From contig NZ_JAHTLF010000025.1 of the NCBI RefSeq assembly GCF_024614185.1, forward strand, positions 558,001 to 622,000: a stretch of 64,000 nucleotides of DNA, written 5' to 3'. The notes under the pieces are model-generated. The model ran no database searches. It had not been told where the DNA came from and saw nothing but the letters and a program-made list of their open reading frames with translations. Source of the stretch: Nocardioides carbamazepini (GTDB lineage: Bacteria > Actinomycetota > Actinomycetes > Propionibacteriales > Nocardioidaceae). This document shows positions 18,191-28,300 of this stretch, in pieces; the stretch's first letter is position 1; the number at the start of each line of letters is the position of its first letter. Position numbers and translations under genes: made by a program.

Positions 18191-18603
18191 TGGCCAGCAA
18201 GTTCATTCGCAGCAATCGCAAGAAGTCCGAGCAGAACCGGACGAAGCCTCACCTGCGGGTCAAGAAGGGCGACACCGTCAAGGTCATCGCCGGCAAGGAC
18301 AAGGGCGCCGAGGGCAAGATCATCAAGGTCCTCCGTGAGGAGGAGCGGGTGATCGTCGAGGGCGTCAACCGGATCAAGAAGCACACCAAGGTCGTCGACC
18401 AGGGCTCGCGCTCCGGCAACACCGGCGGCATCATCACCACCGAGGCCCCGATCCACGTGTCCAACGTGATGCTGGTCGAGGGCGACGGCGTGACCAAGGT
18501 CGGCTACAAGCGGGTCGACGTCACCAAGCGCCGCCCTGACGGCTCGGAGTACAGCTCGACGCGCAGCGTCCGCGTCTCCCGCAAGACCGGGAAGGAGATC
18601 TGA
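18190..18603 (+). CDS. rplX: 50S ribosomal protein L24
   Basis: 137 residues, with the KOW motif KKGDTVKVIAGKDKGAEGKI near residues 26-45. An assembly initiator that binds 5' 23S rRNA. The ATG at 18190, sharing a base with the rplN TGA, is preferred to the GTG 3 nt earlier; this gives the MASKFIRSNRKK start. Confidence 0.95.
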   Translation: MASKFIRSNRKKSEQNRTKPHLRVKKGDTVKVIAGKDKGAEGKIIKVLREEERVIVEGVNRIKKHTKVVDQGSRSGNTGGIITTEAPIHVSNVMLVEGDGVTKVGYKRVDVTKRRPDGSEYSSTRSVRVSRKTGKEI

Positions 18604-18604
18604 G

Positions 18605-19174
18605 ATGAGCGAGTCCACCATCGAGAAGGTCACCCCTCGCCTCAAGACCAGGTACCGCGAGGAGATCCTCCCGGCCATCAAGTCGGAGTTCGAGATCGCC
18701 AACGTCATGCAGGTCCCCGGTCTGGTCAAGATCGTGGTCAACATGGGTGTCGGCGAGGCAGCGCGCGACTCGAAGCTGATCGAGGGCGCGGTCCGCGACC
18801 TGACCGCGATCACCGGCCAGAAGCCGGCCGTGACCAAGGCCCGCAAGTCCATCGCCCAGTTCAAGCTGCGTGAGGGCATGCCGATCGGCACGCACGTCAC
18901 GCTGCGGGGCGACCGGATGTGGGAGTTCCTGGACCGCCTGCTCTCGCTCGCGCTGCCGCGTATCCGCGACTTCCGCGGTCTCTCGCCGAAGCAGTTCGAC
19001 GGCCGGGGCAACTACACGTTCGGCCTGACCGAGCAGGTCATGTTCCACGAGATCGACCAGGACAAGGTCGACCGCCAGCGGGGCATGGACATCACCATCG
19101 TCACCACGGCGACCAACGACGAGCAGGGGCGCGCGCTGCTGAAGCAGCTCGGCTTCCCGTTCAAGGAGAACTGA
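18605..19174 (+). CDS. rplE: 50S ribosomal protein L5
   Basis: 189 residues: [30 protein letters not shown] and [15 protein letters not shown] are L5 hallmarks. Binds 5S rRNA in the central protuberance. Single base between the rplX stop and this ATG. Confidence 0.98.
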
Positions 19175-19175
19175 C

Positions 19176-19361
19176 ATGGCGAAGACTGCGCTCAAGGTCA
19201 AGGCGGCCCGCAAGCCCAAGTTCGCGGTGCGTGGCTACACCCGCTGCCAGCGGTGCGGCCGGCCCAAGGCGGTCTACCGCAAGTTCGGCCTGTGCCGGAT
19301 CTGCCTGCGGGAGATGGCCCACCGCGGCGAGCTGCCCGGCGTGACCAAGTCGAGCTGGTAA
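19176..19361 (+). CDS. rpsZ: 30S ribosomal protein S14, zinc-binding (type Z)
   Basis: 61 residues: the short C+ form with zinc ligands CQRC near residue 24 and CRIC near 40. Actinobacteria often carry a second zinc-free S14 elsewhere, induced under zinc starvation; none is in this window. Confidence 0.96.
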
Positions 19362-19387
19362 CACCCAACCGTTGAAGGTCCAACATG

Positions 19388-19422
19388 CCCCTAAGGGGGT
19401 CCACGGGGGGCTTGCCCCCCGT
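19388..19422 (+). repeat. Two adjacent hairpins in the rpsZ-rpsH gap
   Basis: CCCC-TAA-GGGG at 19388-19398 is followed by an ACGGGGGG/CCCCCCGT stem with a CTTG loop at 19403-19422. Both lie in the 95-nt gap inside the spc operon and would fold in mRNA. No U-tract follows, suggesting attenuation, pausing or RNA processing rather than full termination. Confidence 0.6.
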
Positions 19423-19456
19423 GCGTGTGGAAACCACAGCAGAAAGAACACATCTC

Positions 19457-19861
19457 ATGACGATGACTGACCCGATCGCAGACATGCTCACGCGTCTGCG
19501 CAACGCCAACCAGGCGTACCACGACGCGGTGACCATGCCGTACAGCAAGCTCAAGGAGGGCGTCGCGGCGATCCTCAAGCAGGAGGGCTACATCACCTCC
19601 TTCGAGGTCGCCGACAACGAGAACGGCGTCGGCAAGCTGCTGACCGTCACCCTCAAGTACGGCCGCAACCGTGAGCGCTCGCTCGCCGGTGTGCGCCGCA
19701 TCAGCAAGCCCGGTCTGCGGGTGTACGCCAAGCACACCGGCCTGCCGAAGGTCCTCGGTGGCCTGGGCGTGGCGATCATCTCGACCAGCCAGGGTCTGCT
19801 GACCGACCGCCAGGCCAACCAGAAGGGCGTGGGTGGGGAAGTCCTCGCCTACGTCTGGTGA
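19457..19861 (+). CDS. rpsH: 30S ribosomal protein S8
   Basis: 134 residues from ATG 19457 (MTMTDPIADMLTRLRNANQA); a second ATG two codons on would give the 132-residue form. An upstream in-frame ATG at 19385 would run through the hairpins and is rejected. The S8 C-terminus STSQGLLTDRQA is intact. In enterobacteria S8 represses the spc operon. Confidence 0.96.
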   Translation: MTMTDPIADMLTRLRNANQAYHDAVTMPYSKLKEGVAAILKQEGYITSFEVADNENGVGKLLTVTLKYGRNRERSLAGVRRISKPGLRVYAKHTGLPKVLGGLGVAIISTSQGLLTDRQANQKGVGGEVLAYVW

Positions 19862-19883
19862 CAAGGGAAGGAGAGAGAAGAAC

Positions 19884-20423
19884 ATGTCGCGCATCGGCAA
19901 GCTCCCCGTCCCCGTCCCCTCGGGCGTCGACGTCCAGATCGACGGCGCCACCGTCACGGTGAAGGGTCCCAAGGGCACCCTGAGCCACACCGTGGTCGCT
20001 CCGATCACCGTCGAGAAGGGCGAGGGCGTCCTGGACGTCAAGCGTCCCGACGACGAGCGGATCTCGAAGGCCTATCACGGCCTGTCCCGCACCCTGATCA
20101 ACAACATGGTCGTGGGCGTGACCGAGGGCTACGAGAAGAAGCTCGAGATCGTGGGCGTGGGCTACCGCGTCCTGCCCAAGGGGCCGACCCAGCTGGAGTT
20201 CCAGCTCGGCTACTCCCACCCGATCATCTTCGACGCCCCGGACGGGATCACCTTCACGGTGGACGGCCCGACCAAGGTGGGTGTCGTCGGCATCGACAAG
20301 CAGCTGGTCGGCGAGGTCGCCGCCAACATCCGCAAGCTTCGCAAGCCCGAGCCCTACAAGGGCAAGGGTGTCCGGTACGCCGGCGAGCATGTCCGTCGCA
20401 AGGTCGGAAAGGCTGGTAAGTGA
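19884..20423 (+). CDS. rplF: 50S ribosomal protein L6
   Basis: 179 residues starting MSRIGKLPVPVPSGV with the C-terminal signature EPYKGKGVRYAGE. Binds near the GTPase centre. AAGGAGAGAGAAGAAC gives a strong Shine-Dalgarno. The start is ATG 19884, not the in-frame ATG at 19833 inside rpsH. Confidence 0.97.
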   Translation: MSRIGKLPVPVPSGVDVQIDGATVTVKGPKGTLSHTVVAPITVEKGEGVLDVKRPDDERISKAYHGLSRTLINNMVVGVTEGYEKKLEIVGVGYRVLPKGPTQLEFQLGYSHPIIFDAPDGITFTVDGPTKVGVVGIDKQLVGEVAANIRKLRKPEPYKGKGVRYAGEHVRRKVGKAGK

Positions 20424-20424
20424 C

Positions 20425-20808
20425 ATGGCGATCACTCTCAAGTACCAGCGGAGGCTGTCCGCTCGCGCGAGCTCGCGCGCGCGTCGACAGATCCGCGGTC
20501 GCAAGAAGATCTCCGGGACGGCCGAGCGTCCGCGCCTGGTCATCACGCGATCGAGCAAGCACATCACCGCCCAGGTCGTCGACGACCTGGTCGGGAAGAC
20601 CCTGGTGTCGGCCTCGACCCTCGAGGGCGACCTGCGCGCCCTGGACGGCGACAAGACCGCCAAGGCCAAGAAGGTCGGCGAGCTCGTCGCCGCCCGTGCC
20701 AAGGAGCAGGGCGTGGAGTCGGTTGTCTTCGACCGCGCCGGCAACAAGTATCACGGTCGCATCGCGGCCCTGGCGGACGGCGCCCGCGAGGGCGGCCTGA
20801 CCTTCTGA
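20425..20808 (+). CDS. rplR: 50S ribosomal protein L18
   Basis: 127 residues from ATG 20425 (MAITLKYQRRLSARASSRAR), ending AREGGLTF, the standard L18 end. Carries 5S rRNA with L5. One-base gap from rplF. Confidence 0.97.
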   Translation: MAITLKYQRRLSARASSRARRQIRGRKKISGTAERPRLVITRSSKHITAQVVDDLVGKTLVSASTLEGDLRALDGDKTAKAKKVGELVAARAKEQGVESVVFDRAGNKYHGRIAALADGAREGGLTF

Positions 20809-20833
20809 CCGCGAACAGGACTGAGGAGAAATC

Positions 20834-21475
20834 ATGAGCGGACCCCAGCGCGGACAGCGTTCGGGCGGCGACCGTGGTGGCCGTGGCGGCCGCGACGGTG
20901 GTCGTGGCGCCGAGAAGAGCCAGTACGTCGAGCGGGTCGTTGCCATCAACCGGGTCGCCAAGGTCGTGAAGGGTGGTCGTCGCTTCAGCTTCACCGCCCT
21001 CGTGATCGTGGGTGACGGCGACGGTCTGGTGGGCGTCGGCTACGGCAAGGCCAAGGAAGTCCCGGCGGCGATCGCCAAGGGCGTCGAGGAGGCGAAGAAG
21101 AACTTCTTCCGCGTCCCGCGCGTCCAGGGCACGATCCCGCACCCGGTGCAGGGTGAGAAGGCCGCAGGTGTCGTCTTCCTGCGTCCGGCCGCCCCCGGTA
21201 CCGGTGTCATCGCCGGTGGCCCGGTGCGCGCCGTCCTGGAGTGCGCCGGCATCCACGACGTGCTCAGCAAGTCGCTGGGCTCGTCGAACCAGATCAACAT
21301 CGTGCACGCGACCGTCGCGGCGCTCCAGATGCTGGAGCAGCCGGAGTCGGTGGCGGCGCGTCGTGGTCTGCCCGTCGAGCACGTCGCCCCGGCGGCGCTG
21401 CTCAAGGCCAAGGCCGAGGGCGAGGCCGCCGCGGCGGCTGCCAAGGCCTCCTCGCCTGCGGCGGTGACGGCCTGA
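20834..21475 (+). CDS. rpsE: 30S ribosomal protein S5
   Basis: 213 residues. An Arg/Gly-rich extension (about 30 residues) precedes the double-stranded-RNA-binding domain (YVERVVAINRVAKVVKGGRR). The fidelity loop and AAPGTGVIAGGPVRAVLE segment are normal. Good AGGAG upstream; TGATG overlap with rpmD. Confidence 0.97.
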   Translation: MSGPQRGQRSGGDRGGRGGRDGGRGAEKSQYVERVVAINRVAKVVKGGRRFSFTALVIVGDGDGLVGVGYGKAKEVPAAIAKGVEEAKKNFFRVPRVQGTIPHPVQGEKAAGVVFLRPAAPGTGVIAGGPVRAVLECAGIHDVLSKSLGSSNQINIVHATVAALQMLEQPESVAARRGLPVEHVAPAALLKAKAEGEAAAAAAKASSPAAVTA

Positions 21476-21663
21476 TGGCACAGCTGAAGGTCCAGCAGAC
21501 CAAGTCGAAGATCGGCACGAAGGCCAACCAGCGCGAGACCCTGCGCAGCCTGGGCCTCAAGCGGATCGGCGACGTCGTGATCAAGGAGGACCGTCCCGAG
21601 ATCCGGGGCATGGTCCACACCGTCCGTCACCTGGTGACGGTCGAGGTCGTCGGAGGCGAGTGA
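21475..21663 (+). CDS. rpmD: 50S ribosomal protein L30
   Basis: 62 residues: MAQLKVQQTKSKIGTKANQR start and LGLKRIGDVV core. Shares a base with the rpsE stop. Confidence 0.96.
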   Translation: MAQLKVQQTKSKIGTKANQRETLRSLGLKRIGDVVIKEDRPEIRGMVHTVRHLVTVEVVGGE

Positions 21664-21665
21664 CA

Positions 21666-22106
21666 ATGACGCTCAAGCTGCACCACCTGCGCCCCGCGCC
21701 GGGCGCCAAGACCGCCAAGACCCGCGTGGGTCGTGGTGAGGGCTCCAAGGGCAAGACCGCCGGTCGTGGTACGAAGGGCACCAAGGCCCGCTACCAGGTC
21801 CCGGTCGCGTTCGAGGGTGGCCAGATGCCGCTGCACATGCGGCTCCCGAAGCTCAAGGGCTTCAGGAACCCGTTCAAGGTGACCTTCCAGGTCGTCAACC
21901 TCGACAAGATCAGCGCGCTGTTCCCCGACGGTGGCGATGTCACCCCGGAGACGCTGGTCGCGAAGGGCGCGGTCCGCAAGGGCCAGCCGGTCAAGGTGCT
22001 CGGGCAGGGTGACCTGACGGTCAAGGTCGCGGTGAGCGCGGATGCGTTCTCGGCCTCGGCCAAGGAGAAGATCGAGGGCGCCGGCGGGACCATCACGGTT
22101 CTGTGA
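21666..22106 (+). CDS. rplO: 50S ribosomal protein L15
   Basis: 146 residues from ATG 21666 (MTLKLHHLRPAPGAKTAKTR); a GTG two codons earlier overlaps rpmD. The Gly/Lys-rich RNA-binding N-terminus GRGEGSKGKTAGRGTKG is typical. Last gene before the rplO-secY gap. Confidence 0.96.
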   Translation: MTLKLHHLRPAPGAKTAKTRVGRGEGSKGKTAGRGTKGTKARYQVPVAFEGGQMPLHMRLPKLKGFRNPFKVTFQVVNLDKISALFPDGGDVTPETLVAKGAVRKGQPVKVLGQGDLTVKVAVSADAFSASAKEKIEGAGGTITVL

Positions 22107-22114
22107 CGACGCCG

Positions 22115-22164
22115 CGAGGGGCGCGTCGGTCCTGGAGGAGATCCAGGCCTGGCGACGCCCCTCG
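22115..22164 (+). terminator. Hairpin after rplO (terminator or attenuator)
   Basis: CGAGGGGCG at 22115-22123 pairs perfectly with CGCCCCTCG at 22156-22164. The stem continues inward with CGTCG/CGACG across a 2-nt bulge, and an inner CCTGG/CCAGG pair extends it. It begins 8 nt after the rplO stop. The downstream tract is not T-rich, so termination may be partial. Confidence 0.6.
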
Positions 22165-22254
22165 TTCGTCTCCCCGGGCAGTTCGCAGAACGGTTCGTCG
22201 GTCGGTTCGCCCGGCTTCCTCGGCGTACCGGACCGGCGGCTGTGTGCCCCCTGT

Positions 22255-22260
22255 TAGGCT
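22255..22260 (+). promoter_or_regulatory. Candidate -10 (TAGGCT) for secY-adk-map
   Basis: TAGGCT 43 nt before the secY GTG, after the rplO hairpin, would give a start near 22267 and a 36-nt leader. No clear -35 is visible. Confidence 0.35.
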
Positions 22261-22302
22261 TCCCCGCGGCCACAAGGCCAGCGATGAGAGAAGAGGACCC
22301 GC

Positions 22303-23616
22303 GTGCTCACCGCGTTCGTGAACGCCTTCCGGACCCCGGACCTGCGGCGCAAGCTGCTGTTCGTCCTGTTGATCATCGTCGTCTTCAGGGCCGGGTCCCA
22401 GATCCCGGCACCTGGCGTGCATGTCTCCAACGTGGAGAAGTGCATCAAGGTGGTCGAGGAGGGCAGCAACGCCAGTCTCTACAGCCTGGTGAACCTGTTC
22501 TCCGGCGGAGCGCTCCTCCAGCTGACGATCTTCGCGCTCGGCATCATGCCGTACATCACCGCGAGCATCATCCTGCAGCTGCTCGTCGTCGTGATCCCGC
22601 GGCTCGAGGCCCTCAAGAAGGAGGGCCAGGCCGGCCAGACGAAGATCACGCAGTACACGCGCTACCTCACCCTGGGCCTCGCGGTCCTGCAGGCGACCGG
22701 CATCGTCGCGCTCGCGCGCACCGGCAACCTGCTGCAGGGCTGTGACAGCACGCAGTTCCCCTTGCTGCATTCCAACAACACCGAGACGTTCCTGGTCCTG
22801 GTCGTGACCATGACGGCCGGCACCGCGGTGATCATGTGGCTCGGTGAGCTGATCACCGAGCGCGGCATCGGCAACGGCATGTCGATCCTGATCTTCTGCC
22901 AGGTCGTCGCGACCTTCCCGGCCTCGCTGTGGCAGGTCAAGATCAGCCAGGGCTGGTGGACCTTCGGCATCGTGGTCGTGATCGGCCTGGTGCTCGTGGC
23001 AGCCGTCATCTTCATCGAACAGGCACAGCGCCGGATCCCGGTGCAGTACGCCCGCCGCATGGTCGGGCGCAAGATGTTCGGCGGCAGCTCGACCTACATC
23101 CCGCTGAAGGTCAACCAGGCCGGCATCATCCCGGTCATCTTCGCCTCGTCGCTGCTCTACCTGCCGGCGATGGCGGTCCAGTTCAACCAGGAGAACCCGA
23201 ACCAGCTCATCCGGTGGGTCAACGAGTACCTCGTCGACCAGGGCCACCCGGTGCACATGGCGGCGTACTTCCTGCTGATCATCTTCTTCACCTACTTCTA
23301 CGTGTCGATCACCTTCAACCCGCAAGAGGTGGCCGACAACATGAAGAAGTACGGCGGCTTCATCCCCGGGATCCGGGCGGGCAAGCCGACCCAGGACTAT
23401 CTGTCCTACGTCCTGTCCCGCATCACGTTGCCGGGCGCTCTCTACCTGGGTCTGATCTCGCTCGTACCGCTGATCGCGTTCGTGTTGATCAATGCCAACC
23501 AGAACTTCCCGTTCGGTGGCACGTCCATCCTGATCATGGTCGGCGTCGCCCTCGACACCGTGAAGCAGATCGAGAGCCAGCTCCAGCAGCGCAACTACGA
23601 AGGATTCCTGCGTTGA
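22303..23616 (+). CDS. secY: Preprotein translocase channel subunit SecY
   Basis: 437 residues with about ten transmembrane segments; starts GTG (MLTAFVNAFRTPDLRRK). The plug region, the cytoplasmic loop with YARRMVGRKMFGGSSTYIPL (about 247-266) and the C-terminal IESQLQQRNYEGFLR tail are all family hallmarks. Forms the membrane channel with SecE and SecG. Its TGA overlaps the adk TTG by 4 nt. Confidence 0.98.
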   Translation: MLTAFVNAFRTPDLRRKLLFVLLIIVVFRAGSQIPAPGVHVSNVEKCIKVVEEGSNASLYSLVNLFSGGALLQLTIFALGIMPYITASIILQLLVVVIPRLEALKKEGQAGQTKITQYTRYLTLGLAVLQATGIVALARTGNLLQGCDSTQFPLLHSNNTETFLVLVVTMTAGTAVIMWLGELITERGIGNGMSILIFCQVVATFPASLWQVKISQGWWTFGIVVVIGLVLVAAVIFIEQAQRRIPVQYARRMVGRKMFGGSSTYIPLKVNQAGIIPVIFASSLLYLPAMAVQFNQENPNQLIRWVNEYLVDQGHPVHMAAYFLLIIFFTYFYVSITFNPQEVADNMKKYGGFIPGIRAGKPTQDYLSYVLSRITLPGALYLGLISLVPLIAFVLINANQNFPFGGTSILIMVGVALDTVKQIESQLQQRNYEGFLR

Positions 23617-24188
23617 GGCTTCTGATCATGGGCCCGCCGGGTGCCGGCAAAGGCACCCAGGCGAAGGCGGTCGCCGACCACTTCGGCGTCCCGGCCATCT
23701 CCACCGGAGACATCTTCCGGGCGAACGTCGGGGAGGGCACCCCGCTCGGCATCGAGGCCAAGCGCTACATGGACGCCGGTGAGTACGTCCCCGACGAGGT
23801 CACCAACAACATGGTCCGCGACCGGATCGCCGAGCCGGATGCCAAGACGGGCTTCCTGCTCGACGGCTACCCGCGCACCCTGGCCCAGGTCACCGAGCTC
23901 GACGACATGGTCGAGGCGACCGGGCACCGGATCGACGCGGTGCTCTGCCTGACGGTCGACAGCGAGGCCCTGATCAGCCGGCTGCTGAAGCGCGCCGAGA
24001 TCGAGGGTCGCGCCGACGACAACGAGGAGGTGATCCGACGCCGCCAGGAGGTGTACGTCGAGGAGACCGAGCCGCTGATCGCGGTGTACGCCGAGCGCGG
24101 CCTGGTCGTCTCCGTCGACGGCATGGGCGAGATCGCCGACGTGCAGCAGCGGATCTTCGACGCGCTCGACTCCCTCCCCGAGAGCTGA
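23613..24188 (+). CDS. adk: Adenylate kinase
   Basis: 191 residues from a TTG start at 23613 (MRLLIMGPPGAGKGTQ), overlapping secY in TTGA. Without this start the first strand before the P-loop GPPGAGKGT would be lost, so TTG is preferred to ATG 23628. The lid is the short zinc-free type (EIEGRADDNEEVIRRR). Catalyses ATP + AMP = 2 ADP. A palindromic element begins 12 nt after the stop. Confidence 0.96.
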   Translation: MRLLIMGPPGAGKGTQAKAVADHFGVPAISTGDIFRANVGEGTPLGIEAKRYMDAGEYVPDEVTNNMVRDRIAEPDAKTGFLLDGYPRTLAQVTELDDMVEATGHRIDAVLCLTVDSEALISRLLKRAEIEGRADDNEEVIRRRQEVYVEETEPLIAVYAERGLVVSVDGMGEIADVQQRIFDALDSLPES

Positions 24189-24200
24189 CTGCTTTGAATT

Positions 24201-24302
24201 GCCCGAGCGTGTCGCAGACGGGCCTCGCCGCCCGGACCTCGCAAGCTCGGCCCGCGGCCTTCGGCCCGTGCGGCTTCGCCGCCGTGCGCCACGCTGCCGG
24301 GC
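24201..24302 (+). repeat. Dispersed intergenic palindrome, copy A
   Basis: Left end GCCCGAGCGTGTCGC and right end GCGCCACGCTGCCGGGC form imperfect terminal inverted repeats around a GC-rich, internally self-complementary core. The last 32 nt are identical to copy C at 49.3 kb. It lies between adk and map. Confidence 0.75.
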
Positions 24303-24336
24303 GCTGCGCCGCCTGGGAGACGAGGACGGCCTGACG

Positions 24337-25176
24337 GTGTTCTTCGGCCAGCACCGGATCGAGATCAAGACCCCGGAGCAGGTGCGTTCGATGCGTGCGG
24401 CCGGTCTCGTCGTCGGCCGCACGCTCGCGCGGCTGCGTGAGGCGGTCCGTCCCGGCATCTCGACCGCCGAGCTCGACGCCCTCGCCGAGGAGAGCATCCG
24501 GGACGAGGGCTGTGTCCCGTCGTTCCTCGGCTACGGCGAGCCACCGTTCCCCGCGAGCATCTGCGCCTCGGTCAACGACGAGGTCGTGCACGGCATCCCG
24601 CGCGATCGAGTCCTCGCGGAGGGCGACGTGATCTCGATCGACTGCGGCGCGATCGCGTTCGACGACGCCGGCCAGGGCTGGCACGGCGACGCGGCGACGA
24701 CCGTCGCGGTGGGCACGGTGCGCGACGAGGTCGCCGAGCTGATGCGGGTCACCGAGGAGGCGCTGTGGCGCGGCCTGGCGGCGGCCCGGAGCGGCGCGCG
24801 GGTGGGTGACATCTCGCACGCGGTCGCGTCGTACGTCCACGACCAGGGGGACTACGGCATCGTCGACGGCTACACCGGCCACGGCATCGGCACCGCCATG
24901 CACATGGAGCCCGACGTGCCCAACGAGGGCCGGCCGGGCCGGGGGCCCCGGCTGCGCGAGGGGATCGCGCTGGCCGTCGAGCCGATGATCACCCTCGGCG
25001 ACCACGCCACCGACGTCGCGGCCGACGACTGGACGGTGGTCACCACCGACGGCAGCTGGGCGGCGCACTACGAGCACACCTTCGCGCTGACCGCGAGCGG
25101 CGTGTGGGTGCTCACTGCCGAGGACGGCGGCCGCTCCCGCCTGGAGACGCTCGGCGCGTCGTACGGCGGCGACTGA
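24337..25176 (+). CDS. map: Methionine aminopeptidase, type I
   Basis: 279 residues from GTG 24337. The longer in-frame start at 24199 would translate the palindromic element and is rejected. Metal ligands are visible: D in ISIDCGAI, D in WHGDAA, H in YTGHGIGTAMH, E in MEPDV region partner LAVEPMI, and E in YEHTFALT. Removes the initiator Met from nascent proteins. Map ends the secY-adk-map group; in many actinobacteria infA comes next, but here a 13-kb block intervenes. Confidence 0.95.
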   Translation: MFFGQHRIEIKTPEQVRSMRAAGLVVGRTLARLREAVRPGISTAELDALAEESIRDEGCVPSFLGYGEPPFPASICASVNDEVVHGIPRDRVLAEGDVISIDCGAIAFDDAGQGWHGDAATTVAVGTVRDEVAELMRVTEEALWRGLAAARSGARVGDISHAVASYVHDQGDYGIVDGYTGHGIGTAMHMEPDVPNEGRPGRGPRLREGIALAVEPMITLGDHATDVAADDWTVVTTDGSWAAHYEHTFALTASGVWVLTAEDGGRSRLETLGASYGGD

Positions 25177-25327
25177 GCACCGGGTTCAGCGGGCTGAATC
25201 CGCCCACCCACCCGGGGGAGAATCCGGGGGATATCTGGTGAGACCTACGTAACGTTCGGGCCAAAGCGTCGTTGTCCTCTGATTCTCCCACGTACCGTCT
25301 CTTCCGGGACAAACGGAGGGACACACC

Positions 25328-28300
25328 GTGGGAGAGGTACGCCCGCTTCATGGCGGGAGCATGCGTCGTTGGGTTGTGGGAGGCCTGGCGATGCTCATGA
25401 CGATGTTGAGCGCGCTGATGGCGGTGCCGCCGTCGTCGGCGGCGCCGGACTCGCTGCAGATCGACAAGACGGTCGATGCGGCGGCCCCGATCCCGGGGCA
25501 GACGTTCACGTACCTGATCCAGGTGCGCTGCTCGGAGGACGACTGTCTCGACACGAAGGTGGTCGACGAGCTGCCGGCCGAGCTGGCGGGCTTCCCGATC
25601 CAGAACGTCACCTTCAGCCCGAACCCGCAGACGGTGCCGCGGACGATCACCTGGCAGCCCGGCGGCACCTCGACGCCGCCGGCCACCGTGACCGCCGGCA
25701 CCTCGCTGACCGTCGACCTGGCGCAGCAGACCGACGGCCCCGTGGGCATCGGGCTGCAGGCCGGGACGACGTACACCATCTCGATCTCGCTGAAGGTGCC
25801 TGACGACTACCCGCCTGGCACCAGCCCGGAGATCGTCAACACCGCGCGGGTGACGGCGTCCAACGCCGACCCCAAGACGAGCGACGCCGCGATCACGATC
25901 GAGTCGCCGACCCGGATGAGCGTCGAGGTCGACAAGACCTGGACTCCGGGCAACCAGCCCTTCGAGCCGGGCGCAGCCTCGACGATCGGTCTCGACGTGC
26001 GCAACAACAGCAACGTCGCGGTCGACCGGCTCACCATCCAGGAGCCGAAGAACGCGCCCAACGGTGCGGCCGCCCTCGACGCCAGCAACCCGTTCACCAT
26101 CACCGACTTCGCCGGCTTCGACGGCGTCAGCGTGCCCGGCGGCTGCGACACCGTGCGGGTCGACGCCTACGTCCGCAGCGGCGGCACCTGGTCGTGGGTG
26201 GAGGGTGCCGACGCCCCCGCCGCCGACCCGCTGAGCCTTCCGGCCGGCGTGACCGCGGCCGAGGTGGGTGGCATCCGGGTGACCTGCACGGGCACCATCC
26301 CGCCCGGCCAGCAGGTCTCCCTCGACCTCGACCTCGAGCAGCGAGCCACGCACCGCAACGACGACGGTGACCTGTCGACCGCGGAGCACCGGGTCGACAA
26401 CACCGCCACCGGCAGCGCGCACCTCGCGGGCCGGCCGACCGCGACCGAGGACGACTCGGCGTCGTACGTCGTCCGCCCGGCGATCCCGTCGGTCGAGGCG
26501 AACAAGAACATCTCGCCGGACAGCATCACCGCGGGACAGGACGCACCGGCGACGATCGCCGGGACCAACGGCGGCGTACCCGTCACGAGCCTGACGGTCG
26601 CGGATCTCGACTTCTTCACCGACGAGGTGACCTTCGGCGGCTTCGACGGCCCGCTGGCCTGGCCGGCCGCCGCGACCGGGGCGACGCTGACCTACCACCT
26701 GCTGGCCGGCGGCACCGAGCCGCAGTCGGTGGGCGTCGGCGACGTGCCGACCGCTCCGAGCGGCAGGATCTCCGGCTTCGAGATCACCTGGACCGGGCCG
26801 ATCGCGGCCGACGAGACCGGTGGCGCGAGCTTCACGATCCAGACCACCGAGGACGCCACCGGTGGCGCCGCAGAGGTGACGCTGACCAACAAGGTCGATG
26901 TCGAGGTCGAGGCGTCGAACGGCCTCACCGACAGCGACACCGACACCGACACGCTGCGCGTCGTCGACCCGGCGATCACCGCCACCTTGGACAAGCAGGT
27001 GCGGCCGGGATCGCCCGTCGCGCCCGGACAGTCCGTGATCGCCTCACTGAGCGCCAACGTGGTCGCCCACGGCGACGGTGCGCTCGTCCACGACATCGTG
27101 GTCGAGGACGTCGTCGGCACGGGCAACGCCGAGTTCTGGGACGCCTTCGACCTGGTCTCGATCGCGCCGACCCAGGTACCGGCCGGAACCACACTGACCG
27201 TCGAGGTGCAAGACACCGACGGCACGTGGCACGAGCTGGTCGTGCACGGCCCCCAGCCCGGGGCGACGGTGCTGCGACTCGACGCCGCCGCGACCTCGGC
27301 CGCCCTGGGCCTGCTCGGTCTCGACCGCGACGACGTCCAGGGCATCCGGTTCTCGTTCCACGACGACACCGGGTTCCCCACGGACACCACGCTCACCCCC
27401 AACCTCGAGTTCGAGGCCCGCGGCGACCTGCGCGGTGGCGGCGCCATCACGCCGGGGCCGGACACCCCGACGCCGTACGTCAACGCGGCGACCGTCACCG
27501 CCGACGGCGAGTCGGCGGGCGGCAACGGACTGCACGACGACGACGGCGACGAGGGCACGGGCACGGTCGTCACCGACGACGATGGCCCCGGCCCGGGCGT
27601 CGAGATCCACAAGCAGTGGGCGGAGTCGGCGGTCGACGCGCAGTCCGGTGACCGCGCGACGACCCACCTCGACTGGAACGTGAGCAAGGGCCTCTCGCCC
27701 GTGCGGATCAGCGACGGTGCGGCCGACCCGGCCACCACGCCCGTCGCGCAGACCGTGTACGACGCCTTCGACCTGCTCCGGATCGACCCGGTCGGCACGT
27801 CGGGCACGCCGTACACGACCGGCTGGTACCTCCGCTACGACACCGTCACCGAGGTCGCCCTCCACGACGGCAGCGGATGGGTCGTCGTGCCGGCTCCCGA
27901 CGGGACCTGGCGCGCGGCCGGCGGCGGCTTCAAGGGCTATGAGCTGACCCCCGCCCAGCGGGCGTCGACCACCGGCGTGCGGATCGTGGTCGAGGAGACC
28001 GCGGACGACACGGACCGGCGCGAGGCGGCCCAGGAGGCCGGTACCGGGTTCGACCCGTTCGCCCCGGCACCCGGCACAGGCGTGGGCGCCGGCAGCACCG
28101 ACCGCCGGTTCTCGCTCGGTTGGCAGGTCCGGGACAAGGCCCGCTCCGACGGGGCGTTCGTCGTCGCCGACCGCGACTACAACACGGCCGACGAGGGCAT
28201 CGTCGAGAACGACACCGAGCTGCGCGGGACGCCGCTCGGAGGAGGGACGGCGGTCACCGACACCGGGGCCGACACCATCCAGATCCTCGACCCCGAGCCC

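Noticed and set aside
24199..24336. Longer start for methionine aminopeptidase
   Set aside because: It would translate the palindromic element; GTG 24337 with GAGGA upstream gives the normal N-terminus.
25182..25201. Terminator after map
   Set aside because: GGTTCAGC/GCTGAATC can pair but the stem is short with a tiny loop and has no T-run; not strong enough to list.
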